Positions 19,074 through 28,121 are shown, numbered from the stretch's first letter. The stretch is DNA of 52,437 nucleotides from Planctomycetota bacterium (GCA_020851075.1 JADZDL010000230.1:1-52437); one strand, 5' to 3'. Notes: generated by a model from the letters alone, not told the origin. Made by a program: numbers and translations.

Positions 19074-21143
19074 CTAACGCACGAGGCAAGAATCAAAGCC
19101 CGAGCGGGTCGGCAGGGCCCCATCCAGCGGCTCGTATTCCTGCCAGAACCAGGACACCCGGCACGGCCCGAGCACATCGCAGACATAGACGAGCTGGTTG
19201 CGGATCGCCTGGTCCAATTCGACGACGGCACCTTGGCGCACCCACACACTGTGCAGACCCGTCGGCAGCAGCAGATAGACCAGGTAGGCATCTTCCACCG
19301 GCCCATCCGGCTTCACCATGCGTCTGGCCAGCTCCTCCCTGGAGACCACCTCTTCCTGCCCCCGTCGCAGATCCAGCCGCGGCAACGCGGCGTGGGCCAA
19401 CACCCGGACCGCCGGTCCAGGAGTCTGGCCGTCGAGTTCGAGTTCGATCCCCGCGGGGCCACCACCAAACGCGGCGGCAACGAGCCACGGCAACACCGGC
19501 GTGGTAACGAAACACCAGCGGCTCGTCTTGTCCCGGAACCCACTGTCGAGAGGTTGCGCCCGGTAGTCCCCGTCGAGATTGCCGAGGATGCTCGCAAACC
19601 AGTGCTCGACCGGCTGCGGCGCGATCACCTCAAGCGCGGCGACGGCCGTCGGCGGCAAGACCCGCGGCGGCAGAAAACGCCGCGCATTGGCCGGATCGCG
19701 CAAGAATTCGACCACCTCGTCCTTGGCCTTCGGCAGCAGGACGAGCGTCTCGGACTTGTCGTCCCAGCGAGCAAACCCCGCCCCGTTCGCGACGAGCGCG
19801 TGTACGGCCGTCGCATCGGCAAACACCTTGGGCGCCCCCTTGTCGAGGCTCAGAATGCTGTCGAGACCAACGACCTGCAGGTCCTTCGGCGCAAACGGGC
19901 GCTGCGTGAGGAAACCCCACAACAGCGGCTGCAGCAGCGGCAACTTCGGCAGCCCGACCACGCCAAACGGCCGCTCCGGGGTCGCCGCCGCGGCCTTGGC
20001 GAGCAGTTCCTGCTGCACCTTGGCGATCAGGCGATCCTCGGTGGTGTAGCGGCCCAGATGCTGCCGGCCCACGATGCCAAGCCCCACCGCGGTGCCCAGA
20101 ATGCCAATCCATAGCAACCAGCGGAAGGCGGCCCGGGGGCGGCCATCGAGGCTGCCGGCGACCAACAACGCGAGTGCGGGCACCGCATCAAAGACGAACC
20201 GCCCCGCCAGTTCGTCGGCAGCGATCTTCACGTGCGTGGTGCCCGGCAGCAGCAGGTAGGCCGCCCACGGCGCGCAAAGCAGCAGTCGGTACCGCCCACT
20301 GGCGAGCAACGCGAGCACCGGCCCCAGCAACAGCAGGGACCGCCAACTGCCAACGAAGCCGGCCTCGGTGGACGGCGGCGCTACCAGCTGTTCGAGCAGG
20401 CGCCACGCGCCGAACAGCCGTTCGGCGATCGTGTGGCCTTCCTCTGCGGTCGTGAACCAGCCGAGCAGCAGCTTGCGGAACACGAGGTAACCACCGACGA
20501 GCACGAAAAACGGCAGGTGCGTTCGCCAATGTGGCCGCGCCCCACGCAGCAGGTCCAGCACGACGAGCGACATCGGCAGCAGCACGGCGCCTTCCTTGCT
20601 CGCACAAGCGAGCGCGGTGGCGAGCCACGGCAACCAACGGCCACCCTCACCATCCCGCCAGCGCAGAAAGCTCCAGTACGCAACCGCCGACCAGAACACC
20701 TGCAGGCCCGTCGTGCGCGCGGCGATCCACGCGGTGGGCTCGACGGCGGCGGGATGCAGCACGACGAGCGCACCGGCCAGCAACGCGACGAGGCGCGGCC
20801 GTTCGCGGGCGAGGCGGGCGGCGGCGGCGGCGACGGCGGTGGCCGTGCCCGCGAGCAGCAGCAGGTTGCCGAGGTGGAACCAGAACGGCTGCGTCGATAC
20901 CGCCCAGGTGGCGCCAAACGACAGGCTCACGAGCGGCCGATAGAGATCGCGCACGCCAAACCACGGCCGCATCCATTCCTCGGCAACGCGCCCCCACTTC
21001 ACCGCCTCGGCATCGCGGTCGTAGTAGTAGACCGTGAGGAAGTCGTCGCTGCGGAAGCCGTGCCAGAGCACCGGCAGGAACCACGCCATCGCGAACACCG
21101 CTGGCAGCAGCAGCCACAGCTTCGAGATGCGAGGAGGAATCAC
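19074..21143 (-). CDS. Multi-pass membrane protein, glycosyltransferase-like N-terminal half
   Basis: 689 residues. The N-terminal 350 residues hold about ten membrane segments with an acidic FRSDDFLTVYYYDRDAE loop after the first, as in GT-C/ArnT-like membrane glycosyltransferases and related planctomycete proteins; the acidic pair there is where GT-C enzymes keep catalytic Asp residues. The C-terminal 340 residues are soluble, beta-rich and not recognised. The start is uncertain: GTG at 21143 opens just before the first membrane segment, has no Shine-Dalgarno and has TAAGCT 8 nt upstream. Donor and acceptor are unknown. It is divergent from the metallopeptidase gene at 21242. Confidence 0.7.
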   Translation of the reverse strand: MIPPRISKLWLLLPAVFAMAWFLPVLWHGFRSDDFLTVYYYDRDAEAVKWGRVAEEWMRPWFGVRDLYRPLVSLSFGATWAVSTQPFWFHLGNLLLLAGTATAVAAAAARLARERPRLVALLAGALVVLHPAAVEPTAWIAARTTGLQVFWSAVAYWSFLRWRDGEGGRWLPWLATALACASKEGAVLLPMSLVVLDLLRGARPHWRTHLPFFVLVGGYLVFRKLLLGWFTTAEEGHTIAERLFGAWRLLEQLVAPPSTEAGFVGSWRSLLLLGPVLALLASGRYRLLLCAPWAAYLLLPGTTHVKIAADELAGRFVFDAVPALALLVAGSLDGRPRAAFRWLLWIGILGTAVGLGIVGRQHLGRYTTEDRLIAKVQQELLAKAAAATPERPFGVVGLPKLPLLQPLLWGFLTQRPFAPKDLQVVGLDSILSLDKGAPKVFADATAVHALVANGAGFARWDDKSETLVLLPKAKDEVVEFLRDPANARRFLPPRVLPPTAVAALEVIAPQPVEHWFASILGNLDGDYRAQPLDSGFRDKTSRWCFVTTPVLPWLVAAAFGGGPAGIELELDGQTPGPAVRVLAHAALPRLDLRRGQEEVVSREELARRMVKPDGPVEDAYLVYLLLPTGLHSVWVRQGAVVELDQAIRNQLVYVCDVLGPCRVSWFWQEYEPLDGALPTRSGFDSCLVR

Positions 21144-21151
21144 GGCGCGCG

Positions 21152-21157
21152 AGCTTA
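21152..21157 (-). promoter_or_regulatory. Possible -10 element (TAAGCT) of a leaderless transcript
   Basis: TAAGCT on the minus strand lies 8 nt before the GTG at 21143, with no Shine-Dalgarno. Same arrangement as at 3006, 28383, 31101 and 41577; no -35 recognised. Confidence 0.28.
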
Positions 21158-21241
21158 GCGTGCGATGGGCGACCACCGCTAGAACGGCCGGGCGCGGATC
21201 TTGACGCCACCCTGGCGGCCGCCGACAGTCGCCATGCCAAC

Positions 21242-21775
21242 GTGCCGACGAAGCCACTCCAATACCTGCTCGGCTACCCACCCGCACTGCTGCAGCAGGT
21301 CGAACAGCTGCTCGGCACCGGCCGCCTCGGCAGTTCCGTTGCGCAGCGGTATCCCGACGCGCATGAGGTCCGCACCGATCGGGCCCTCTACGACTACGTC
21401 GGCAGCCTGAAGAGCCAGTATCTGCACAAGGCAGCACCGCTGGCCCGCGTGCTCTACGACAACAAACTGCACGTCGTGAAACGGGCGTTGGGCACGCACA
21501 CGACGATCTCGCGCGTGCAGGGCAAGAACCTGAAGACCAAGCGCGAGATCCGCATCGCCAGCGTCTTCAAGCAAGCGCCCGAGCCGTTTCTCAGGATGAT
21601 CGTCGTGCACGAACTCGCCCACCTGAAAGAGCGCGAGCACGACAAAGCGTTCTATTCGCTGTGCACGCACATGGAGCCGGACTACCACCAGCTCGAGTTC
21701 GACTTCCGCCTGTGGCTCACCGCGCTCGAGTTCGAGCCGCCAGCGGCCCCCGAAACCCCGCCGAACGTCGACTAG
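21242..21775 (+). CDS. YgjP-like (DUF45/WLM) zinc metallopeptidase
   Basis: 177 residues from a GTG at 21242, the earliest start in this frame. The zinc site is VVHELAHLKEREHDKAFY, an HExxH helix followed by a third His, with the tail PDYHQLEFDFRLWL that matches the YgjP/DUF45 family. The protein is cytoplasmic by sequence (no signal peptide). Substrates of this family are largely unknown. Its TAG stop overlaps the TAG of the convergent response regulator inside a shared CTAG, so the two genes meet with no spacer. Confidence 0.82.
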   Translation: MPTKPLQYLLGYPPALLQQVEQLLGTGRLGSSVAQRYPDAHEVRTDRALYDYVGSLKSQYLHKAAPLARVLYDNKLHVVKRALGTHTTISRVQGKNLKTKREIRIASVFKQAPEPFLRMIVVHELAHLKEREHDKAFYSLCTHMEPDYHQLEFDFRLWLTALEFEPPAAPETPPNVD

Positions 21776-22146
21776 TTGGGCCCGAGGATCTCTCGCGCGC
21801 GCTCGAGGATCTTGGTCGGGCTGAACGGCTTCGTCATGTAGTCGTTCGCGCCGGCGGTCTTGCCGACCTCGCGGTCACTTTCCTGCCCTTTGGCAGTGAG
21901 CAGGATGATCTTCACGCCCGCCAGCTCGGGATCCGAACGCACGCGCTCGGTGACCTCGAAACCGTTGATCTTCGGCATCATCACGTCGAGGAACACGAGA
22001 TCGGGCTTGTGCTCCTTGATCGCCGCCAGCGCCTCTTCGCCGTTGCGGGCCTCGTAGACCTTGTAGTTGTCCTTGCGCAGGACGAAGGTCAACGAACGGC
22101 AGATGAAGGGTTCGTCGTCGACAACCAGGATTGTTCGCTGCGTCAT
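21772..22146 (-). CDS. Single-domain response regulator
   Basis: 124 residues, a receiver domain only: acidic pocket D10/D11, phosphoacceptor D54 in VFLDVMMP, T84 and K106 in YMTKPF. There is no output domain, so it acts by protein-protein contact. ATG at 22146 overlaps the SpoIIE-like phosphatase stop by 4 nt (ATGA), and the operon RsbW-like / phosphatase / receiver suggests that phosphorylation of this receiver is part of a partner-switching circuit. The cognate kinase is not obvious; the histidine kinase at 25489 is nearby but paired with its own NtrC-type regulator. Confidence 0.9.
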   Translation of the reverse strand: MTQRTILVVDDEPFICRSLTFVLRKDNYKVYEARNGEEALAAIKEHKPDLVFLDVMMPKINGFEVTERVRSDPELAGVKIILLTAKGQESDREVGKTAGANDYMTKPFSPTKILERAREILGPN

Positions 22147-23711
22147 CGCCGGACTCCTTCCACACATCGGACCACAACAGCAGTGACGTCGTCGTTGCCG
22201 ACGGTGCCACCGCGGAACACCTCGAGCTCGTGCACGATCGCATCGACGATGCCCTTGGCATTGCGGCCCGGGGCCACCTGCGCCAACAACACCGCCAGAC
22301 GGTCTTCGCCAAACATCTCGTCCTGCGCGTCCATCGCTTCGGTAATGCCGTCGGTGAACAGCAGCAGGCAATCGCCTGGCACCATTTCGACCGTGCGCGA
22401 CTCGTAGCCGGGGTGCGGCAGGAAGCCGAGAATCGTGCTTTCGCTGGCAATGCGCTCCACCCGGTCACTCGCGGCGCGGTAGACGAACAGGTCGTTGTGC
22501 CCAGCGCTCACGTATTCGACCTTACGATCGTTGGCGCGCAGTGCCACCGCGGCCGCGGTGAGGAACCGCTCGGTGCGCGTGAGGTCACCGAACATCGTCG
22601 AGGCAACATCCTCAAAGACCTGGGCCGGCTCGTGGCGCACGGACGCCAGCGTGCGCAACGTCGCGCGGGCGCTGACCATCATCATGCCCGACGCCAGGTT
22701 GTGCCCGGAGACGTCGGCGATGACCACGAGCGTGCGACCGTCGGCAAGCGGCACGTAGTCGAAGTAGTCGCCACCCACCGCACCACACGCCTGGTAGTCC
22801 GCGGCGATATCGAAGCCCGCAATCTGGACCGCGCGTTCGGGCAGAATCTGCCGCTGGATCGCCTGCGCCATGCTCAGTTCCTTGCCGAGCGCTGCCGTCT
22901 TGCGCGCGCCGAGCACCGAACCCAACATGGCCGCGAAGGACTCGGCGACCTGCCCTTCTTCGCTGCCGAGCTGATTCTCGGTCGAGTAGGTCGTGCCACG
23001 CTTGTCGATGAGCAACAGCGCACCGAGCACGACGCGCTTGTCGCCAGCACCGTAGGTGACGGGCACGCCAAGGATCTGGTGACGCGCCAGGTGTTCGGGC
23101 GAACCAGGCTCGCCGAGCCGGCCGTTCTCCGGCACCGACCGCAGCACCACCCCTTCGGTCACCTGCAGCACATCGCCGAGCACCCCTTCGTTGGCGGCGA
23201 ACATCGGATCCAGTTCCTGATCGCGCACCACCCCGTCGCCAACCTCGTGTACGAGCACTTCGCAGACGCCCTTGCCGGCGTGGTAGCCCAGGTAGATGAC
23301 CTGCTGCACGGAAGCGGCGACCTGACAGGCCCGCAAACCGAGTTGGGCGATATCCGAGTCGTCCGTGCCGGCCGACAACTTCGGCAACGTCTCCGTGAGC
23401 ATGGCCACCTGCTCGAGCAGGCGGAGCGAGCTCGTGCTCATGCTCTCCATGTCACTTTCGAGGCGCTCGCGCTCGCCGACGATGGACAACAGCGACTCAA
23501 CGAGCGCGGCGATCGCGGGATCGGCGGCCGGATAGGTGGCCAGGACCTGTCCGTCAGGAAGGTCGAAGCGCCGTTCGCTGCGTTCGCCAGCCACGGCGCT
23601 GCCGAAGCTCGCCGATTGGCAGCCATCCGCACCGAGCACCTGCACGACGACCCCCTCGAGCACCTCGGGGACGGCGGCCAGCAGGTCGGAGGAACTTGGA
23701 CTCAGGGTCAC
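22143..23711 (-). CDS. GAF-PP2C (SpoIIE/RsbU-like) serine phosphatase
   Basis: 522 residues. The start is a GTG at 23711, 7 nt after the upstream stop, with GAGG just before. Residues about 75-110 look coiled-coil; about 115-275 fit a GAF sensor domain (VCEVLVHEVGDGVV, LGVPVTYGAGDKRVVLGALLLID). Residues 280-515 are the SpoIIE-type PP2C phosphatase: GGDYFDY (313-319), ADVSGH (332-337) and the final NDDVTAVVV supply the metal-binding Asp residues. Such enzymes dephosphorylate anti-anti-sigma (STAS) proteins to release a sigma factor. No STAS protein is in the window, so the substrate is elsewhere or different. Confidence 0.88.
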   Translation of the reverse strand: MTLSPSSSDLLAAVPEVLEGVVVQVLGADGCQSASFGSAVAGERSERRFDLPDGQVLATYPAADPAIAALVESLLSIVGERERLESDMESMSTSSLRLLEQVAMLTETLPKLSAGTDDSDIAQLGLRACQVAASVQQVIYLGYHAGKGVCEVLVHEVGDGVVRDQELDPMFAANEGVLGDVLQVTEGVVLRSVPENGRLGEPGSPEHLARHQILGVPVTYGAGDKRVVLGALLLIDKRGTTYSTENQLGSEEGQVAESFAAMLGSVLGARKTAALGKELSMAQAIQRQILPERAVQIAGFDIAADYQACGAVGGDYFDYVPLADGRTLVVIADVSGHNLASGMMMVSARATLRTLASVRHEPAQVFEDVASTMFGDLTRTERFLTAAAVALRANDRKVEYVSAGHNDLFVYRAASDRVERIASESTILGFLPHPGYESRTVEMVPGDCLLLFTDGITEAMDAQDEMFGEDRLAVLLAQVAPGRNAKGIVDAIVHELEVFRGGTVGNDDVTAVVVRCVEGVRR

Positions 23712-23718
23712 AGGAGCC

Positions 23719-24159
23719 TCAGGTTCTCACGATTGCGCGGACGTCTTTGGCGAGTCGCAGCACGTTCCAGCCATCGACGCGCGAATACTCGACCCGGTCC
23801 ATGACGAGGCGGGCGATATGGATGCCAAACCCACCACACTCCGTGGGCATTTCCTCGCCAGCGAAGGCCTCCCCCTGGTGGGCCAACGGATCAAACGCAG
23901 GGCCCTGATCACGCAATTCGACCTGCAGCAGGTCCTCGGACAGTTGGAAGACGACCTCTACCGGCTTCGATTCGTCGAGCTCGTAGGCGTGCCGGAGCAC
24001 GTTCGTCACCATCTCCTGCAAGGCCAGCAGGACGTTGTATCGATTGCCTTCGGGGTCCTCCTGGAAGACGACCGATTCCAGCAGGGTCTCGCCGGTCTGC
24101 CAGACCAGGCGCAGGTGGTCCATGGGACCTGTGAGCTTCAGTACGACCTGGGCAAACAT
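23719..24159 (-). CDS. RsbW-like HATPase serine kinase / anti-sigma factor
   Basis: 146 residues, the usual size for RsbW/SpoIIAB. The GHKL fold shows the N-box ALQEMVTNVLRHAY (E and N for Mg-ATP), the G1 box DQGPAFDP and a glycine-rich lid ECGGFGIHIARLVMD. ATG at 24159 has a GAGG site about 9 nt upstream. It heads an operon with the SpoIIE-like phosphatase (7 nt gap) and the receiver. The expected role is to bind a sigma factor or phosphorylate a STAS antagonist; no sigma factor gene is nearby. It is divergent from the amidase lipoprotein gene. Confidence 0.85.
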   Translation of the reverse strand: MFAQVVLKLTGPMDHLRLVWQTGETLLESVVFQEDPEGNRYNVLLALQEMVTNVLRHAYELDESKPVEVVFQLSEDLLQVELRDQGPAFDPLAHQGEAFAGEEMPTECGGFGIHIARLVMDRVEYSRVDGWNVLRLAKDVRAIVRT

Positions 24160-24387
24160 GTGAATGGACCTCGAAGTTCCGACTCCGACTATCGGCCGGT
24201 CGCCCGCCGAATCTGAGCCGGAGTCCGGGTGGGCGCCCCCGTGGCACCAAGGACCGGCCCTGGCAAGTCCGCCATGGTTCCAGTGGCAGTGGAGCTTCTC
24301 GCTGGCTAACCTTCTGCCCAGGCGGTGACTCGCGTGCACTTCGGGTGAACGCGGCAAGTCCCAGGCGGCCCAGGAGGCCAAGGTCCA

Positions 24388-25455
24388 TTGCGAATTCCCA
24401 AGTGGCGTGTCCGGTCCGCGCTCACGTGCTGTCCCGTCGGGTCGGTGTTCTTGCTGGCGTTGCTGGCGGTCGGCTGTGCCGGGCCGCGGTATTCCCGTGC
24501 CACCAGGTCCGACGCGGGATTGCCAACCTCGGTCTCCTCGGCGGCGATCTTTGCCGAGCCGATCGGCAGCCTTGAGGGCGAACTCGAGCAACTGAGCCGG
24601 GCGAAGACGACCCCCGCGCTGCTGCGTCGGGCCTTCCTCGAACTGCGCAACGGTCACCCACAGGCGTGCATCGATGCCACCGCCGAGGTGCTGTATGGGC
24701 CGACGCCGCCTTCCGCGAACGAAGAGTCCTTTGCCCGCTACCTGCGCGCCGAGGCCTACAACCAGAAGGGTACGCCCGAACTGGGCATCTTCGATCGCGA
24801 CCGGGCACGCCTGCTCGCGCTCGATCCCGAGCTGCGGCGGCGCCTGCCAGAGCCCGTCGCGGCCCCCGCGGAGGCCCCCCATGGCGCCCCGAGCGCCGTG
24901 AAGGTCCTCGCGCGCTCCGCTTGGGACGCCAAGGCGGCCGATCGCAGCAATCTCGAACCGATGGTCCGGCCGTCGCGCCTCACGATCCATCATTCGGCGA
25001 TGTACTTCCGCGACACGCGGCCAGCGTCCTGCAAAGCCCAGCTGCAGATGATCCAGCGCGAACACATGGGCAACCGCGGCTACGGCGACATCGGCTACCA
25101 CTACCTCATCGACCCCTCCGGCCGGGTCTGGGAAGGCCGCGAGATGCGGTGGCAAGGTGCCCACGCCAGTGGCGACAACAATATCGCCAATATCGGGGTG
25201 TGCCTGCTCGGCAACTTCATGCGCGGGCGCAGTGGGCAAGGCCCGACCCCAGCCCAGGTAACCTCGATGCAGCAGCTCGTCGTGAGCCTCATGGCGCGAT
25301 ACCGCTTCGGGGCCGACGCGATCCACTGCCACAGTGACTTCAAGGCGACGGAATGCCCGGGGCCGCTGCTCGAATCCGTGGTAACCCAGCTCGCCCGCGA
25401 CCTGCAGAAGCGGGGCAATGCGCCGGTGGCCACCAACGCCCGGATCGCGCCATAA
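24388..25455 (+). CDS. N-acetylmuramoyl-L-alanine amidase lipoprotein (Amidase_2/PGRP fold)
   Basis: 355 residues from a TTG at 24388, chosen because the next residues form a lipoprotein signal (hydrophobic FLLALLAVGC, lipid on C30); an AGGAGG and an AAGG motif lie 11 and about 5 nt upstream. Residues about 195-340 are the type-2 amidase fold. IHHS (H201 or H202), H315 and C323 (FKATECPG) are the zinc ligands, as in T7 lysozyme, and YHYLIDPSGRVWEGRE is the family core. It cleaves the amide bond between muramic acid and the stem peptide in the periplasm, which implies peptidoglycan in this organism. The next gene starts 33 nt on, suggesting co-transcription with the two-component system. Confidence 0.88.
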   Translation: MRIPKWRVRSALTCCPVGSVFLLALLAVGCAGPRYSRATRSDAGLPTSVSSAAIFAEPIGSLEGELEQLSRAKTTPALLRRAFLELRNGHPQACIDATAEVLYGPTPPSANEESFARYLRAEAYNQKGTPELGIFDRDRARLLALDPELRRRLPEPVAAPAEAPHGAPSAVKVLARSAWDAKAADRSNLEPMVRPSRLTIHHSAMYFRDTRPASCKAQLQMIQREHMGNRGYGDIGYHYLIDPSGRVWEGREMRWQGAHASGDNNIANIGVCLLGNFMRGRSGQGPTPAQVTSMQQLVVSLMARYRFGADAIHCHSDFKATECPGPLLESVVTQLARDLQKRGNAPVATNARIAP

Positions 25456-25488
25456 CCTCACGAGGCGTTTCCTGCCGATAGCGAAGGC

Positions 25489-26766
25489 ATGGCAACGTCC
25501 CCCCAGAAACCGCAGCTCCAAGGGCCGTTCCGTGGCGCCGCGAGCCTGCCGGGGGCGCGGACCAGTTGCGCGCTGCTGACGCTGCTGACGATCCTGCTGG
25601 CCTGGCCAGCGCCGCCGCCCGCCCTGCCGATCCTGGTCCGGCCGGCCTACTTCGCGCTGCTGTTCTGGTTCTTCCGCATCACGGGGCGCCGCAGCGACCA
25701 ATTGCGTGGGCAGGCGATGCGGCTCGTCGGCTTCGGCTTCCTCGTGCTGTGGGTGTCGGCCACGACCAGCGCCGTGATCCACTTCGCCTCGCTGGAGAAT
25801 CGCCACCCCATCTTTGAATACCTGCGCCTCGCGTGCGACCAGGGCGCCCTGTTCCTGCTCGGCACCACGCTGATCTCGTATGGGCTCATGCTGTGGATTC
25901 CGCAGGTGCTCGACAGCCATCGGCGGCTGGGCGTCTTCGTCGAACACCAGAGCGGCGAACTGCGCATCGCCGAGAGCACCCGTTCGGAGCTCGAACGTGG
26001 CCTCGTCGAAGCGGACCGCCGGGCGATCCTCGGCGAGCTCGCCGCCAGCATCGCGCACGACCTCCGCAATCCGCTGTCGATCGTGAAAGGCAGCGCCGAG
26101 TCCCTGTGCCGCAAGCCGCGTTCGCAGCAGGAAATCGCCGAACACACCGACGTGATCCGCCGCAACATCGAGAAGGCGGACCGCACCATCGCGTCGCTCA
26201 TCGACCTCGGCCGACCGCGGGCCAGTTCCCCGGTGACCATGCTCGCCAGCGACATCTTCGCCGAGGTTCTGCAGCTCGTGCAGATCGAAGCCAACAGCCG
26301 CCGCCTGCGCTTCCAGATCACGATCGCCGGCAACGCGCGCACCGTGCAACTCCATGTGGATCGCACCTTGCTTGCCCAGGCGCTGCTGAACCTCGTGCTC
26401 AACGCGATGCAGGCGTCGCCGGCGAACAGCACCATCACGCTGCGCGCGCGCACTTTGCCCGGAGGAACCCCGTCTGGAGGGGGCACCACCATGCTCGCCA
26501 TCGAGGACCGTGGTTGTGGCCTCAAGACCTCGGTGCGCGAGCACCTGTTCACGCCGTTCTACACGACCAAACAGCACGGCACGGGCCTCGGACTGCTGAG
26601 TTGTCGTCGCATCGCCACAGAACTCGGTGGCCATCTCGGCCTCTACCCGCGCCGCCGCGGTGGCGCGCGCGCCGTGCTGCTGCTGCCCGCAACCGCGCGG
26701 ACTCCTGGTGCGGCTCTCCACGACAGGCAACCTGAAGAGGCCGCATGGCAAACCAGCAATTGCTGA
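25489..26766 (+). CDS. Membrane sensor histidine kinase (NtrB-like)
   Basis: 425 residues. Four or so hydrophobic segments between residues 28 and 140 form a membrane sensor with very short loops. A linker helix leads to the H-box SIAHDLRNPLSIVKG with phospho-acceptor H190, then the ATPase domain with N-box ALLNLVLNAMQAS, G1 EDRGCGLK, F-box FTPFYTTK and G2 GTGLGL. The DHp/ATPase order and the following NtrC-type gene make it a kinase for sigma-54 control. The stop overlaps the regulator's start by 22 nt. With almost no periplasmic loop, the signal is probably sensed within the membrane or in the cytoplasm. Confidence 0.92.
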   Translation: MATSPQKPQLQGPFRGAASLPGARTSCALLTLLTILLAWPAPPPALPILVRPAYFALLFWFFRITGRRSDQLRGQAMRLVGFGFLVLWVSATTSAVIHFASLENRHPIFEYLRLACDQGALFLLGTTLISYGLMLWIPQVLDSHRRLGVFVEHQSGELRIAESTRSELERGLVEADRRAILGELAASIAHDLRNPLSIVKGSAESLCRKPRSQQEIAEHTDVIRRNIEKADRTIASLIDLGRPRASSPVTMLASDIFAEVLQLVQIEANSRRLRFQITIAGNARTVQLHVDRTLLAQALLNLVLNAMQASPANSTITLRARTLPGGTPSGGGTTMLAIEDRGCGLKTSVREHLFTPFYTTKQHGTGLGLLSCRRIATELGGHLGLYPRRRGGARAVLLLPATARTPGAALHDRQPEEAAWQTSNC

Positions 26767-28115
26767 TCGTCGACGACGAACCCGACATGCGCTGGGTCCT
26801 GCGCGGGCTCTTCGAAGAGGCGGGTTTTGTGGTCGCCGAGGCGGCCGACGGCGACGAAGCGCTGCGTAGCATCGCCGGTTCGATCCCCGATGTCGTGCTG
26901 AGCGACATGCGCATGCCACGGGTGCCCGGCATTGAGCTCTTGCGCGCGATCCAAAGACAATCGCCCGACCTGCCCGTGGTCCTGCTAAGCGCCGTCGAGG
27001 ACCTCAAGACCGCGGTCGAAGCGATCAAGGAGGGCGCCTTCGACTACCAGGCCAAACCGTTCGACCCGCAACGACTGCTGCTCACGGTGCAACGCGCCGC
27101 CGAACAACACGCCTTGCGCCGCGAAGTGCAGCAACTGCGCAGTTCGCTGCCCACGCACCACCTCGACTTCGGTCCGAGCCCGAAGGCGCAGCTGCTGCGC
27201 CGCAACATCGAGCTCGTGGCGCCCCAGACGACGCTGGCGGTACTGCTCGGCGGCGAATCGGGCACCGGCAAGGAAGTCGTCGCGCGCGCCATCCACGCGC
27301 TGTCGCCCCTCGCCGCGGGCCCGTTCGTCGCCGTCGATTGTGGAGCACTGCCAGAACCGCTGCTCGAAAGCCACCTGTTCGGCCACCAGAAGGGCGCGTT
27401 CACCGGTGCCGACCGCGCGCGCCCGGGGCTCTTCCAGATGGCGGACGGCGGCACCTTGTTCCTCGACGAACTCGGCAACCTGCCGCTGGCGCTGCAGGCC
27501 AAGCTGCTGCGGGCCCTGCAGGAACGCGTCGTGATTCCGGTTGGTGGCAGTGAACCTGTGCCGTTCCGGGCCCGCCTGCTCTGCGCCACCAACGCCGACC
27601 TCAATGGTGCGGTGCGCGCCAGTCGCTTCCGCATCGACCTCTACCACCGCATCGCCGAGTTCGTGGTCGCGCTGCCCTCGCTGCGCGAACGCCCCGAGGA
27701 CATCGTACACTTCGCCCGTTCGTTCCTGGCCGAAGCCAATCGCGAGATGGGTCGCCATGTCACGGGCTGCAGCCCGGACGCCGAACGTTGGCTGCAGAAG
27801 CAGCCATGGCCGGGCAACCTGCGCGAACTGCGCAACGTCGTGCGCCGCGCTGTGCTCTGCTGCAGCGCGCACGAACTCGATCTCTGCGACTTCGAGCCCG
27901 GCAGTGTTGCCCAAGGCCCGGTGCTGCCCGCCGGCGAGGACAGCGATCGCTCCCTCGCCGAACGTGTACGCGAAGCCACGGACGCCCTGGAGGCCCAGAT
28001 CCTGCAGCAGACCCTGGCCGAATGCGACGGCAACAAAGCCGCGGCGGCGCGGGCGCTGCGCATCGACTACACGACGCTGCATCGCAAGCTCAAGCGACAC
28101 GGCTTGCTGGCCTGA
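26745..28115 (+). CDS. NtrC-family sigma-54-dependent response regulator
   Basis: 456 residues. Receiver domain residues 1-120 (D10/D11, phosphoacceptor D54, K104). AAA+ domain about 140-375: Walker A GESGTGKE (170-177), the sigma-54 contact loop GAFTGA (217-222) and Walker B GGTLFLDE (235-242). C-terminal Fis-type helix-turn-helix (NKAAAARALRIDYTTLHRKLKRHG). On phosphorylation by the kinase encoded just upstream it should activate sigma-54 promoters. ATG at 26745 lies within the kinase gene, with an AGAGG motif a few nt upstream. Target promoters are not identified here. Confidence 0.95.
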   Translation: MANQQLLIVDDEPDMRWVLRGLFEEAGFVVAEAADGDEALRSIAGSIPDVVLSDMRMPRVPGIELLRAIQRQSPDLPVVLLSAVEDLKTAVEAIKEGAFDYQAKPFDPQRLLLTVQRAAEQHALRREVQQLRSSLPTHHLDFGPSPKAQLLRRNIELVAPQTTLAVLLGGESGTGKEVVARAIHALSPLAAGPFVAVDCGALPEPLLESHLFGHQKGAFTGADRARPGLFQMADGGTLFLDELGNLPLALQAKLLRALQERVVIPVGGSEPVPFRARLLCATNADLNGAVRASRFRIDLYHRIAEFVVALPSLRERPEDIVHFARSFLAEANREMGRHVTGCSPDAERWLQKQPWPGNLRELRNVVRRAVLCCSAHELDLCDFEPGSVAQGPVLPAGEDSDRSLAERVREATDALEAQILQQTLAECDGNKAAAARALRIDYTTLHRKLKRHGLLA

Positions 28116-28121
28116 ACCGGC

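Noticed and set aside
20805..20845. GGC-rich run suggestive of a microsatellite
   Set aside because: It codes for an Ala-rich membrane segment in a conserved reading frame.
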